Shown here: positions 16,737 through 25,033 of the stretch, in pieces | How the letters are laid out: every line of letters starts with the position of its first letter | Numbering within the stretch: the first letter of the stretch is position 1 | NCBI RefSeq assembly: GCF_030581075.1 | Contig: NZ_JAUQSW010000004.1 | Coordinates: 248,001 to 312,000, forward strand | From: Hymenobacter cheonanensis | GTDB lineage: Bacteria; Bacteroidota; Bacteroidia; Cytophagales; Hymenobacteraceae | Direction of reading: 5' to 3' | Length of the DNA: 64,000 nt | Notes under the pieces: generated by a model | Seen by the model: the letters and a program-made list of their open reading frames with translations, nothing else | Database searches by the model: none | What the model was told of the DNA's origin: nothing | Made by a program: the position numbers and the translations under genes

Positions 16737-17648
16737 ATGTCTGATTTTCGCCTGCGCGTATTTGCCGCCGTGGCCCGGCACCTCAGCTTCACCAAGGCCG
16801 GGCAAGAGCTGTTTGTGAGCCAGCCGGCCGTCACCAAGCATATCCGCGAGCTGGAGGCGCAGTACGGCCAGCGCCTGCTGGAGCGGCGCGGCAACCGCGT
16901 GAGCCTCACTGAGGCCGGCCGCCTGCTGCACGCCCACGCCGAGACCGTGGCCGCCGCTGCCCAGCAGCTCGAAGCGCAGTTGCTAGGCCTGCGCGACCCC
17001 GAGGAGGCCGCCGGCCGCCTGCGCCTGGGCGCCAGCACCACGCTCAGCCAATACGTGCTGCCGGCCTGGCTGCCCGCCTTCCAGGCGCGCTACCCGCAGG
17101 TGCAGCTCAGCTTGCTGAGCGCTAATAGCGAGCGCATTGCCGAGGCGCTGCTGCGCGGCGAGCTGGATTTGGGCTTTGTAGAAGGCCGCACCAAAAGCCG
17201 CGACCTGCACTACGAATTGTTGCTGCCCGATGAGCTGGTGGCCGTGCGCCGGGCCACGCCCGCCGGCCCGCCCGCCCGGCCCGTGCCGCTGGCCGAGGCC
17301 CTGGCTAGCCCTCTGGTGCTGCGCGAGCGCGGCTCGGGCACCCTCGAAGTGCTGGAAATGGCCCTGCGCGAGCGCAAAATCAAGCTCAGCGAGTTGCAGG
17401 TAGCGTTTTACCTCGATAGTACTGAGGCCATTAAGAGTTACCTCGAAGCGGCGCCAGCGGCGCTCGGCTTCGTATCGCGCCAGGCCCTGAAGCGCGAGCT
17501 GGCGGCGGGCCTACTCGAAGTGGTGCCCGTGCAGGGGCTAGCCCTGCCCCGGCAGTTTGAGGCCGTGTGGGTGCAGGGCCAGCCGCTACTACGCACTGCG
17601 CAACGATTCCTGAGCTTCGGGCAGCAGCGCGCTAAGCCAGTTGCATAA
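16737..17648 (+). CDS. LysR family transcriptional regulator
   Basis: The 303-residue protein opens with a classical LysR winged helix-turn-helix (FRLRVFAAVARHLSFTKAGQ, then LFVSQPAVTKHIRELEAQYG, LLERRGNRVSLTEAG) followed by two effector-binding subdomains (about 92-300; ASTTLSQYVLPAWLPAF, SNSERIAE-type ligand loop). It resembles the CysB/CbbR/YeiE group. It lies 83 bases upstream of a YeiH-type exporter on the same strand. An interrupted palindrome with T-N11-A spacing overlaps its own stop codon and lies in front of the exporter, which makes the exporter its likely target. Confidence 0.93.
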   Translation: MSDFRLRVFAAVARHLSFTKAGQELFVSQPAVTKHIRELEAQYGQRLLERRGNRVSLTEAGRLLHAHAETVAAAAQQLEAQLLGLRDPEEAAGRLRLGASTTLSQYVLPAWLPAFQARYPQVQLSLLSANSERIAEALLRGELDLGFVEGRTKSRDLHYELLLPDELVAVRRATPAGPPARPVPLAEALASPLVLRERGSGTLEVLEMALRERKIKLSELQVAFYLDSTEAIKSYLEAAPAALGFVSRQALKRELAAGLLEVVPVQGLALPRQFEAVWVQGQPLLRTAQRFLSFGQQRAKPVA

Positions 17649-17660
17649 CCAATGGTTATG
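17644..17660 (+). promoter_or_regulatory. candidate LysR-type operator (T-N11-A palindrome)
   Basis: CATAACC-AAT-GGTTATG is an inverted repeat with 7-bp perfect arms that contains the T-N11-A spacing of LysR boxes. It lies between the LysR gene and yeiH, about 43 bases upstream of the TAATTTTG element at 17703-17710. Confidence 0.5.
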
Positions 17661-17702
17661 TACAATAAGTATTTGTAATTACCATAGCGAGAGTAGATTG
17701 CG

Positions 17703-17710
17703 TAATTTTG
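17703..17710 (+). promoter_or_regulatory. TAnnTTTG promoter element of the YeiH-type gene
   Basis: TAATTTTG is a full match to the Bacteroidetes -7 consensus and lies 21 bases before the ATG of the exporter gene, downstream of the LysR-type palindrome. I did not find a TTTG -33 element at the usual spacing. Confidence 0.45.
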
Positions 17711-17731
17711 GGGACCTAATTAGCACGTCCC

Positions 17732-18748
17732 ATGCCTGCTCTGCTCGAAAATTCGCCCTCGGCTGCCACCCCGGCCACCGGTTTTTTTCGCCACTTTCAT
17801 ACCCCGCATCTGGTGCTGGGCCGGCCGGTATCGCTGCGCCAGGTGGTGTTTGGGCTGCTGCTGGTGTTTTGCCTCACGCCCTGGGCCTCGCCGCCGCTGG
17901 CGCTGGCGCTCGGGCTAGCCCTGGCCCAAACGGTGGGCAATCCCTTTGTGGCGCGAACCAAAATGCTGACTTCCAAGCTACTTCAGTTTTCGGTTATCGG
18001 CCTGGGCTTTGGTATGAATGCCCACGCGGCGGTGCAGGCTGGCCGGCAGGGCATTGTATTTACGGTGGTTTCTATCTTCGGTACGCTGCTGCTGGGCTTT
18101 GTGGTGGGCCGGTGGCTGGGGCTGGGGCGGCGCGTGGTGCACCTTATTTCGTGCGGCACTGCCATTTGTGGGGGCTCGGCCATCGCGGCCATCGGGCCGG
18201 TGCTACGGGCCAAAGACGAAGAGATGTCGGTGGCGCTGGGCACGGTGTTCGTGCTCAATGCGCTGGCACTGTTTGCGTTCCCACCCATCGGCCACGCGCT
18301 GCACCTGAGCCAGCAGCAGTTTGGGCTGTGGTGCGCCATCGCCATCCACGATACCAGCTCGGTGGTGGGCGCGGCGGCGGCCTACGGCAACCAGGCCCTC
18401 GAAATAGCCACCACCGTGAAGCTCGCCCGGGCCTTGTGGATTATCCCGGTATCGCTGGGCACGGCCTTGGTTTTCAAGCAAGAAGGCGTAAAAATCACGG
18501 TACCGTATTTCATTCTGGGCTTTATCCTGGCCATGCTTTTCAACACTTACGTGCCAGCCGCCAAGGCGCTGGGCCCGCTGATGGTGAGCCTGGCCAAGAC
18601 GGGCCTCACGGCCACGCTGTTCTTCATTGGGGCGGGCTTATCGAACAGCGTGTTGCGGGTAGTGGGCCTCAAGCCCTACGTGCTGGGCATTGTGCTGTGG
18701 CTGGTCATTGCCGGCGCTTCGCTCTTCGTCATTCGGCACGCGGTGTAG
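17732..18748 (+). CDS. yeiH: YeiH family putative sulfate/sulfonate exporter (UPF0324)
   Basis: The 338-residue protein is a multi-spanning membrane protein of the YeiH/UPF0324 family. Visible family blocks are LLQFSVIGLGFGMNAHAA, LISCGTAICGGSAIAAIGPV and WCAIAIHDTSSVVGAAAAYG, and the protein ends in hydrophobic helices (VLGIVLWLVIAGASLFVIRH). Relatives are thought to export sulfite- or sulfonate-like anions and are usually paired with a LysR regulator, as here. The first 25 residues are soluble. The persulfide-oxidising enzyme lies about 2 kb away, which may be coincidence. Confidence 0.92.
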   Translation: MPALLENSPSAATPATGFFRHFHTPHLVLGRPVSLRQVVFGLLLVFCLTPWASPPLALALGLALAQTVGNPFVARTKMLTSKLLQFSVIGLGFGMNAHAAVQAGRQGIVFTVVSIFGTLLLGFVVGRWLGLGRRVVHLISCGTAICGGSAIAAIGPVLRAKDEEMSVALGTVFVLNALALFAFPPIGHALHLSQQQFGLWCAIAIHDTSSVVGAAAAYGNQALEIATTVKLARALWIIPVSLGTALVFKQEGVKITVPYFILGFILAMLFNTYVPAAKALGPLMVSLAKTGLTATLFFIGAGLSNSVLRVVGLKPYVLGIVLWLVIAGASLFVIRHAV

Positions 18749-18817
18749 CGGGCTGGCTAGCGCGGGGCCGGCACTTTGCGTTAAAGCAAGCCGTACCTCC
18801 GCGTCTGTTTTTATCCC

Positions 18818-19099
18818 ATGCTTCCTTCTGCCTCGAATAGTCCGCTTTCCCTTCCCGACCGGCTAGCCCTGCAACGCACCCGCCTGGCCAACGAGCGCAC
18901 GCTGCTCACCTACGTGCGCACGAGCCTGGCGCTGGTGGGCTTTGGGCTGGCGCTCTTGCAGTTTCACCCCGAGCGGGGCGGGCGGCTGGGGTATACGGCG
19001 CTGGCCGTGGCCGGCGTGGTGCTGGCGGTGGGCCTGTGGCGCTTTCGGGTGCACCGCCGCCAGCTGGCAGCCTGCCAGCTGGCGGCGGGCAAGGCCTAG
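18818..19099 (+). CDS. DUF202 family small membrane protein
   Basis: The 93-residue protein contains LALQRTRLANERTLLTYVRT, the diagnostic N-terminal block of DUF202, followed by two hydrophobic helices (SLALVGFGLALLQF and LAVAGVVLAVGLWRF). The function is unknown; in fungi DUF202 is fused to transporter chaperone proteins. Its TAG stop overlaps the stop of the convergent gene, the two stops sharing the palindrome CTAG. It follows the YeiH-type gene by 69 bases and may be read from the same transcript. Confidence 0.85.
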   Translation: MLPSASNSPLSLPDRLALQRTRLANERTLLTYVRTSLALVGFGLALLQFHPERGGRLGYTALAVAGVVLAVGLWRFRVHRRQLAACQLAAGKA

Positions 19100-19473
19100 C
19101 GCCCCACCTGGCTGGTGCTGTGCAGCTGGCCAATGCGAGCGGCCTTGTACTGCTGGTAGCGCACGTACTGCGCCGGCGTGAGCACGCCCCGAATCAGTTC
19201 ATCAGACTTGGCGCGGTCGAAGGCCATGGCCGTGCGCAGGGCGCCGGGGTCGTCGTGGTGGGCCGTGAGGTCGGCATCCATGTGCTGGCGGGTGAGGAGG
19301 AGTACCTGCCGCAGGCGGGCTTGCTGGTCGGGCGAGAGGCCTAGCTCCTGGGCCATGCGCTGGGCCTGGCTGGCGGCTGCCGCCTGGGCGGCGGGCGTGG
19401 GCGGCGCCAGCTGGGCGGCGGCCGGGCTGGCCAGGGCAAGTAAAAGAGCGAAAGCCGATAGATAGGTAGCCAT
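19096..19473 (-). CDS. secreted Spy/LTXXQ-like small protein
   Basis: The 125-residue protein has a signal peptide (MATYLSAFALLLALASPAAAQ), an Ala/Pro linker, and a helical domain with LGLSPDQQARLRQVLLLT and GVLTPAQYVRYQQYKAARIG. The two LSPDQ / LTPAQ elements are the paired motifs of Spy/CpxP-like periplasmic proteins, so this is a second member of that class in the window, unrelated in detail to the one at 16032. It converges on the DUF202 gene with overlapping stop codons. The function is probably envelope stress or metal handling, by family analogy only. Confidence 0.78.
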   Translation of the reverse strand: MATYLSAFALLLALASPAAAQLAPPTPAAQAAAASQAQRMAQELGLSPDQQARLRQVLLLTRQHMDADLTAHHDDPGALRTAMAFDRAKSDELIRGVLTPAQYVRYQQYKAARIGQLHSTSQVGR

Positions 19474-19713
19474 TAAAGATAAAGCTGGAAATAAGGCCTA
19501 AGATAAAGGAGCAATGAAGAGCGCCCGGCCGCTGCCGGTAGCCGGCTCAGGCCAGCCCGGCGGGGGCTGCAAAGTTGCGGCCAAACGGCCCGTGGAGGCT
19601 AGTCGCAAAGTTTAGCGTATTTTCGGCCCGGCTGACTATTCTCCAGCTATTACCTCAACGCGAAAAAACCGTTACCAGTACCTCCCCCCACTCGTTCTTT
19701 TCCTCACTTTTGC

Positions 19714-21300
19714 ATGGCTAGTATTTTTGCCAAAAAACCGCTTGCCCAACTCCTGGGCGAAGCCAACTCTACCGGCCACGGCGCGCTCAAGCGCACGCTG
19801 GGCGCCGGCAACCTCGTGGCGCTGGGCGTGGGCGCCATTATTGGGGCGGGCCTGTTTGTGCGCACGGCCAGCGCGGCGGCCCAGGCCTCGGGCCCGGGCG
19901 TGACGCTCGCCTTCATCCTGGCGGCCTTCGGCTGCGTGTTTGCGGGCCTGTGCTACGCCGAGTTTGCGGCCATGATTCCGATTGCCGGCTCGGCCTACAC
20001 CTACGCCTACACCACCATGGGCGAGTTTGTGGCCTGGATTATCGGCTGGGCGCTCATCATGGAATACGCGCTGGGCGCGGCCACCGTGTCCATCGCCTGG
20101 AGCGAATACCTGAACAAGCTCTTAGAAGTTTTTGGCACCAGTATACCTTATAATCTCAGCCACTCGCCCTTCGAACACGCCGTGGTAAACGGCGTGACCC
20201 AGCACGGGCTGGTCAACCTGCCGGCATTGCTCATCATCGTGATGCTGAGCTTGTTGCTGGTGAAAGGCACCCAGGAGTCGGCGCTGTTCAACGCCGTTAT
20301 CGTCATCCTCAAAACCCTTATCGTGGTGGTGTTCATCGCCGTGGGCTGGCAGTTCATCAACGGGGCCAACCACACGCCCTACCTCATTCCGGCCGATGCC
20401 GTGGTGAAAAACGGCGCCGGCGAAGTGGTACGCACTTACGAAGGCTTTTTCAAGCACGGCCTGGGGGGCATTATCGGCGGCGCGGGCATTGTGTTCTTCG
20501 CCTTCATCGGCTTCGACGCCGTGAGCACGGCCGCGCAGGAGGCCAAAAACCCCAAGCGCGACATGCCCATTGGCATTCTGGGCTCGCTGGCCATTTGCAC
20601 GGTGCTCTACATCCTCTTCGGCCACGTGCTGACGGGCGTAGCCAACTGGCGCGAATTTGCCGACCCCGCCCTGGGCGGCGAGGCTAGCGTGGCCTACGCC
20701 ATCCGGGCGCACATGCCCGGCTACGGCTGGCTGGCCACGGCCGTGACGGTAGGTATCCTGCTGGGCTTCACCTCGGTTATTCTGGTAATGCTGATGGGCC
20801 AGAGCCGCGTATTTTTCTCGATGGCTAAGGATGGCCTGATGCCCAAAGCCTTCTCCGAGCTGCACCCCAAGTTCAACACGCCCTACAAATCCAACCTCAT
20901 GCTGATGGTGTTCGTGGGCTTGTTCGCGGCCTTCGTGCCCGGCTCGCTGGCCGGCGACCTCACCTCGTTTGGCACGCTGCTAGCCTTCGTGCTGGTAAGC
21001 ATCGGCGTGTGGATTATGCGCAAGTCGGACCCCGAGCAGCCGCGCCCGTTCCGCGCGCCGCTTTCCACCCCTAGCTTCCCGCTGGTGCCCATCATGGGTG
21101 CTCTGGTGTGCACGCTGCTGATTGTGGGCCTCGACTCGTTTACGCTGCAAGTGGCCTTTGGCTGGATGCTGCTCGGTTTTATCGTGTACTTCCTCTACGG
21201 CAAGGCCAACTCGATGCTGCAAAAAGGCATTGTAGTAGTGCCCACCGAGATGGATGAAGAGGCTTTCATTAAGCCCAACTCGCCGGGTAGCGAATATTAG
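19714..21300 (+). CDS. APC superfamily amino acid permease (cationic amino acid transporter type)
   Basis: The 528-residue integral membrane protein has about 12-13 helices. The family blocks are VALGVGAIIGAGLFVRTAS (TM1), CYAEFAAMIPIAGSAYTYAY (TM3), ALIMEYALGAATVSIAWSEY, FFAFIGFDAVSTAAQEAKNP and GQSRVFFSMAKDGLMPKAFS. These match the CAT/YfnA branch, which takes up amino acids by proton symport; the substrate cannot be read from sequence. The N-terminus is short and soluble and the C-terminal tail acidic. The gene is monocistronic, ending in a strong hairpin. Confidence 0.94.
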   Translation: MASIFAKKPLAQLLGEANSTGHGALKRTLGAGNLVALGVGAIIGAGLFVRTASAAAQASGPGVTLAFILAAFGCVFAGLCYAEFAAMIPIAGSAYTYAYTTMGEFVAWIIGWALIMEYALGAATVSIAWSEYLNKLLEVFGTSIPYNLSHSPFEHAVVNGVTQHGLVNLPALLIIVMLSLLLVKGTQESALFNAVIVILKTLIVVVFIAVGWQFINGANHTPYLIPADAVVKNGAGEVVRTYEGFFKHGLGGIIGGAGIVFFAFIGFDAVSTAAQEAKNPKRDMPIGILGSLAICTVLYILFGHVLTGVANWREFADPALGGEASVAYAIRAHMPGYGWLATAVTVGILLGFTSVILVMLMGQSRVFFSMAKDGLMPKAFSELHPKFNTPYKSNLMLMVFVGLFAAFVPGSLAGDLTSFGTLLAFVLVSIGVWIMRKSDPEQPRPFRAPLSTPSFPLVPIMGALVCTLLIVGLDSFTLQVAFGWMLLGFIVYFLYGKANSMLQKGIVVVPTEMDEEAFIKPNSPGSEY

Positions 21301-21313
21301 TAGCTTCACTAAA

Positions 21314-21353
21314 CTCAAAAAAAGCCCCGCTGACTAGCGGGGCTTTTTTTGAG
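21314..21353. terminator. bidirectional intrinsic terminator
   Basis: An 18-bp perfect stem (CTCAAAAAAAGCCCCGCT with its complement) around GACT ends in a T tract in both directions, serving the permease gene and the convergent gene at 21375. Confidence 0.92.
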
Positions 21354-21374
21354 CCTTTTCCTTAGCTCGGCCGG

Positions 21375-21806
21375 CTAGGGTGTGCCGATGGCCGGTCGAA
21401 ACTGCGCCAGCCAGGCCAGCGCCTCGGCTTCGTCGGTAAACCAATTGGCCCGGTAGGCGGCCGACAGGATAATGGGCGCCGGGAGGGCATAGCCCCGGGC
21501 ATTGAGGGCTAGCCACAGCTCGGGCTGGGCCAGAAAAGCCACGCACGGAATACGACCCAGGCTCAGGTGTACTCGCGGAAAAAATTCGTCGCGCAGCCAC
21601 TCGTACATATCGAGCGGCTGAGGCACGCTATCAACGCGGCCATCGAGCAGCCAGAAGGGGCAAGTGTAGTGTTTGGCCCAAGCTAGCAGCAGTTCACTCA
21701 CTTCCGTAAACTCGGTAGCCGATAATGGGCGCAGCATCTTGCCCTGCAGCAAAGCAGGCTGCGCCTGATAGTGTACAGCGAAGTAGCCGGGCAGGGTAGG
21801 AAGCAT
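21375..21806 (-). CDS. hypothetical protein, STAS/SpoIIAA-like
   Basis: The 143-residue soluble protein has EFTEVSELLLAWAKHYTCPF, WLLDGRVDSVPQPLDMYEWL and a C-terminal WFTDEAEALAWLAQFRP. The last motif is typical of SpoIIAA/SEC14-like STAS folds, in which a tail helix carries EALxWL. The protein at 25723-26142 shares the length and the closing motif, so the two may be distant paralogs. No catalytic residues are obvious. Function unknown. Confidence 0.65.
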   Translation of the reverse strand: MLPTLPGYFAVHYQAQPALLQGKMLRPLSATEFTEVSELLLAWAKHYTCPFWLLDGRVDSVPQPLDMYEWLRDEFFPRVHLSLGRIPCVAFLAQPELWLALNARGYALPAPIILSAAYRANWFTDEAEALAWLAQFRPAIGTP

Positions 21807-21837
21807 GGCGCAGCAGCGGTTGGCCGTACTAAGCTAC

Positions 21838-22047
21838 TCATTTAGTGGCTTTCACCTCGCTCTGTAGCTTCAGAACTTTATCGCCATTGTCTTGCACAAT
21901 CACGAGGGCCGGGTCGTCGGCCGTGCCGTTGCGGTGAATGTCGTGGCCCTTGATTTTAACGGTCGTGGCTTCTTTGTGAACCGACTCTATTTTGCCGGTG
22001 GCCGTGCCGGTGCCGTATTTCCAGCTGACTTTGGTGCCTTTGCGCAT
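21838..22047 (-). CDS. hypervirulence-associated TUDOR-domain protein (DUF2945)
   Basis: This is a 69-residue protein: MRKGTKVSWKYGTGTATGKI, then ESVHKEATTVKIKGHDIHRN and ADDPALVIVQDNGDKVLKL. The pattern (K-G-x-x-V-x-W, G-x-G, ADDPAL, GDxVLK) is the HVA1 TUDOR family, a small SH3-like barrel found in fungi and many bacteria, with no settled bacterial role. I used the ATG next to the domain; the longer reading frame upstream has no conserved sequence and random composition. It diverges from the OmpA-fusion gene 145 bases away. Confidence 0.88.
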   Translation of the reverse strand: MRKGTKVSWKYGTGTATGKIESVHKEATTVKIKGHDIHRNGTADDPALVIVQDNGDKVLKLQSEVKATK

Positions 22048-22179
22048 GGGATGGGGAAGGTTGAGCGTTTGAGCAGCTATACTGCGAAAGCCCACCTCAG
22101 GATATGCCTGCCCGGCCCGCCGCCCGCCGCCGCTTTGCGTAGGCAACCGGGGGCTAGCCGGGGTTTCGGCTGGCTGCCC

Positions 22180-22187
22180 GACCTTTG
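22180..22187 (+). promoter_or_regulatory. putative -7 promoter element, leaderless arrangement
   Basis: GACCTTTG ends five bases before the ATG of the OmpA-fusion gene, the same spacing as at 3098-3105, 16724-16731 and 61977-61984. Confidence 0.5.
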
Positions 22188-22192
22188 CGCCT

Positions 22193-24238
22193 ATGCTTCG
22201 AGTACTTTTCCTGTGTTTACTGGCACTTTCGGCCGGTGCCCAAGCGCCCCTGGCGCCCGACAACCGTGCGCTCTACGGCATCATCAACCGCGCCAGCGGG
22301 CGCTGCCTCGATGTGCAGCGGGCCGCCACCACCAGCGGCGCGGCCGCCGTGCAGTGGGAGTTTACCCACGCTCCCAGCCAGCAGTGGCACCTCGTGCTCA
22401 TTCGGGAGGGCGGCGAGTACTACCGCCTCGAAGCCAGGCACAGCACCCAGTGCCTGACCCTGGAAGTGAACACGCTAGCCCCCAGCGGGGCCAATACGCC
22501 GCTGGTGCAGCGGCCCTTCACGGGGGGGCTGGGCCAGCAGTGGCGGCTGGTGCCCACCGGCCAGGTGGGCTCGTTTCAGCTCGAAAACCGGCTCGATGGC
22601 CGGGTGGCCACCCTGGCCGTCAATGACAAGTTCAACAACACGGCCATTGTGGCGGCGCGCAGCGTGGGGCGCCTCAGCCAGCAGTGGCGCCTGTTTCAGC
22701 TGCAGCTAAAGCTGGCCAGCGGGCCGCCCTACTTTGCCGCGCCCGAGCCGCTGGCCGCGCTAGCCTCGCCGGCCGGCAGCGAGCTGCAGCCGGTGCCGGC
22801 CCCCGATGGCGAGCGCCTGTACTTCACCCGCACGCGTTTTGCCGGCAACGTGGAGGGCGCCGCCGAAAGCGGCGATATCTGGCTGAGCCAGAGTACTGAT
22901 AAGGGCCGCACTTGGGGGGCGCCCACCCACCTCGACACCCCCGCCGGCCTCAACACGCCCCAGAACAATGCCGTGCAGGCCGTAGTAGGCCCGGCCGCTA
23001 GCCCGGCGCTGCTGCTGCGCGGCACCTACGAGGCGGCTGGCTTCCGCGACGAAGGCGTGTCGCGGGTGGCGCTGGCGGGCGGCGGGCGGCCCACGCCGCT
23101 GCGCATTGCCAATTATTCTTCGAGCAGCCCGGCGACTAACTTTTTTATGTCGGCCGATGAGAAAGTGCTGCTGCTGAGCCTGGAGCGCGAAGACTCGCAG
23201 GGAGCCAACGACCTGTACATCAGCCGGCCCGATGGCGCCGGCGGCTACTCGGCGCCCGTGAGCCTGGGCGCGGTGGTCAACTCGCCGGGCTACGAGTTTG
23301 CGCCCTGGCTCACGGCCGATGGCAAAACGCTGTACTTCGCCTCCTACGGCCACCAAGGCTACGGCTCGGCCGATATTTTTGTGAGCCAGCGCCTCGACGA
23401 CAGCTACACCAAGTGGAGCCAGCCCGAAAACCTGGGCCCGCGCTTCAACGGACCGGGCTACGACGCCTTTTTTGCGCTCGGGCCCGACGGCACGGCCTAC
23501 TATGCCAGCACCGGCCCCAAAGACACGGCCCCCAAAAAGCTGTTCCGCACGCCCGCCGGCCCGCCGCCCGCCCCCGATTCGGCAGCCATTGCCACGGCTG
23601 CGGCGGCCGCGGCCAACCCGCTGGGCCAGGCGCGGGCGCTGCTCACGGGCCGGGTAATTGATGCCCGCACCAACAAGCCGCTTGAAGGCGGCGCCGAGGT
23701 GCAGGCCCTCATGATAGGCGGCCCCATCGACTTCCGCAGCACGGCGCGGGCCGACCAAGTGGGCTTTCAGATGTCGCTAGCCCCCGGGCGCTACCGCCTG
23801 ACGACCACGGCCGGCCTGCTCACCCGCGTCGATACGCTTACGGTGCGGGCCGGCGAGTCGCGCCGCTACGAGCCGCGCCTCACGCCTGCCACCGTGGGCT
23901 CGCGCCTCGATTTGCCGGCCATTATTTTCACCCAGAGCCAGGCCAAGCTCATCGGCTCGTCCTACGCCACGCTCAACACGCTGGCCAATTCGATGAAGGA
24001 AAACCCGAGCCTGGAAATTCGCCTCGAAGGCCACACCGACAACCAGGGCCCGGCCGATAAAAACCAGGTACTCAGCGAGCAGCGCGTGGCCGAGGTGAAG
24101 CGCTACCTCGTGGGCCGGGGCGTGGCCGAAAGCCGCATCACCACCATCGGCTACGGCGGCTCGCGCCCTAAGTTTGGCAACGACCGCGAGGAAACCCGCA
24201 AGCTCAACCGCCGCGTGGAACTCGTGATTACAAAGTAG
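22193..24238 (+). CDS. R-type lectin / PD40 propeller / OmpA fusion outer-membrane protein
   Basis: The 681-residue protein has a signal peptide (about 1-19) and then three modules. Residues about 24-165 form a ricin-B-like trefoil: INRASGRCLDVQRA and three QQW repeats (QQWHLV, QQWRLV, QQWRLF). Residues about 175-450 carry WD40-like PD40 repeats (PDGERLYFTRTRF, SADEKVLLLSLERE, TADGKTLYFASYG, GPDGTAYYASTGP). A carboxypeptidase-regulatory-like segment (TGRVIDARTNKPLEG) leads to a C-terminal OmpA domain (about 570-681) with EIRLEGHTDNQGPADKNQ and LSEQRVAEVKRYL, which binds peptidoglycan. It should be a periplasmic or surface scaffold that can bind glycan at one end. PD40-OmpA proteins are common in Bacteroidota; the lectin N-terminus is less usual. 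Confidence 0.88.
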   Translation: MLRVLFLCLLALSAGAQAPLAPDNRALYGIINRASGRCLDVQRAATTSGAAAVQWEFTHAPSQQWHLVLIREGGEYYRLEARHSTQCLTLEVNTLAPSGANTPLVQRPFTGGLGQQWRLVPTGQVGSFQLENRLDGRVATLAVNDKFNNTAIVAARSVGRLSQQWRLFQLQLKLASGPPYFAAPEPLAALASPAGSELQPVPAPDGERLYFTRTRFAGNVEGAAESGDIWLSQSTDKGRTWGAPTHLDTPAGLNTPQNNAVQAVVGPAASPALLLRGTYEAAGFRDEGVSRVALAGGGRPTPLRIANYSSSSPATNFFMSADEKVLLLSLEREDSQGANDLYISRPDGAGGYSAPVSLGAVVNSPGYEFAPWLTADGKTLYFASYGHQGYGSADIFVSQRLDDSYTKWSQPENLGPRFNGPGYDAFFALGPDGTAYYASTGPKDTAPKKLFRTPAGPPPAPDSAAIATAAAAAANPLGQARALLTGRVIDARTNKPLEGGAEVQALMIGGPIDFRSTARADQVGFQMSLAPGRYRLTTTAGLLTRVDTLTVRAGESRRYEPRLTPATVGSRLDLPAIIFTQSQAKLIGSSYATLNTLANSMKENPSLEIRLEGHTDNQGPADKNQVLSEQRVAEVKRYLVGRGVAESRITTIGYGGSRPKFGNDREETRKLNRRVELVITK

Positions 24239-24641
24239 CCGGCGCGTGGGCTAGCCCAGCCAACCCAGCTACTCGGTCCGGCTGCTCCGGCAAGCATTCG
24301 AGGCCCAGGGCCGAGCCATCGGCCGGGTCGTAGGCGGCGTGGCTCAGTATGCGCTGGCCCAGCGCCAGGGCCTGCCGGGGCAGCGCCCGCATACCCGGCT
24401 GCCACGGCACCGCCGAGGGCGGCCAGCAATAAGGCGTGCCCGCCAGCAGCCGAATGGCCTGCGTGACGCGGCGCAGCTGCTCGCCCAGGCCCGCCAGGAA
24501 AGAGGCGGTAGCCCGTTGCAGGGCCACCGCCTCGGCCTCGGCAATCTGATACTTAGCAGCATAGGCCGGCAGGCGGCTGGCAAACTGCTTGAGCCAGGCG
24601 GCGGTAGATAAGTCGCCGGTGGTAGGATAAGCGGGATACAT
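24228..24641 (-). CDS. hypothetical protein, 137 aa
   Basis: The protein starts MYPAYPTTGDLSTAAWLKQF and is helical, with YQIAEAEAVALQRATASFLA and QLRRVTQAIRLLAGTPY; Pro/Trp residues cluster in the middle. Similar helical proteins with an opening tryptophan motif and alternating Ala/Leu occur in Bacteroidota, without assigned function. There is no signal peptide or membrane helix. Its last 11 bases overlap the end of the OmpA-fusion gene on the other strand. Codon bias supports coding, but the evidence is modest. Confidence 0.55.
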   Translation of the reverse strand: MYPAYPTTGDLSTAAWLKQFASRLPAYAAKYQIAEAEAVALQRATASFLAGLGEQLRRVTQAIRLLAGTPYCWPPSAVPWQPGMRALPRQALALGQRILSHAAYDPADGSALGLECLPEQPDRVAGLAGLAHAPATL

Positions 24642-25033
24642 ACCCGCAAAATAAGCAGAAAAGCTGAATAGTTTAGTGCGCTAACTGGCTGGTTATTCAG
24701 GGTATTAAGTGATTTTATCCTGCCTATAGCGAGAGATAAAGGAGTTGCCTTGCAGTTCAATTGGGTGCGCAATGCCTTCGCAATGCCTCCAGAAGCTAGC
24801 AGGCGCCTAGTGTGAACCCCGGGGCGAGCCACGTAGCTAGCTGCTCGCATTTATCAGAAGCCAGCAGGCTCCTGGTGTAGGCCTTGGCGCCGGGCCAGCG
24901 GCGGCTCTGGCTACATGGGCACGCCCGGCGCTGCCACGGCCCCACCCAGCGCAGCCGGCTGGGCGCCGCCAAAGCCGGGCGCCAAAAAAACGAGCCGGCC
25001 GGCTCGTTCCTTACTGCCTTGAGTGCCAGAGCG
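24642..25033. other. intergenic stretch with an imperfect direct repeat and a terminator
   Basis: No convincing gene is present. AGAAGCTAGCAGGCGCCTAG (from 24791) recurs imperfectly as AGAAGCCAGCAGGCTCCTGG (from 24856), about 20 of 24 bases by eye including the flanks. The right part holds the terminator of the next gene. The first 130 bases are AT-richer, which fits a promoter region for the minus-strand gene at 24641. Confidence 0.5.
24989..25008 (-). terminator. intrinsic terminator of the Gly/Thr-rich lipoprotein gene
   Basis: AACGAGCC-GGCC-GGCTCGTT is a self-complementary hairpin followed, on the minus strand, by a run of seven Ts. It lies 26 bases beyond the stop at 25034. Confidence 0.82.

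Noticed and set aside
17641..18840. 399-codon frame overlapping yeiH in another phase
   Set aside because: The yeiH frame has conserved family blocks; this frame is rich in Ala/Gly/Arg/His and has no match.
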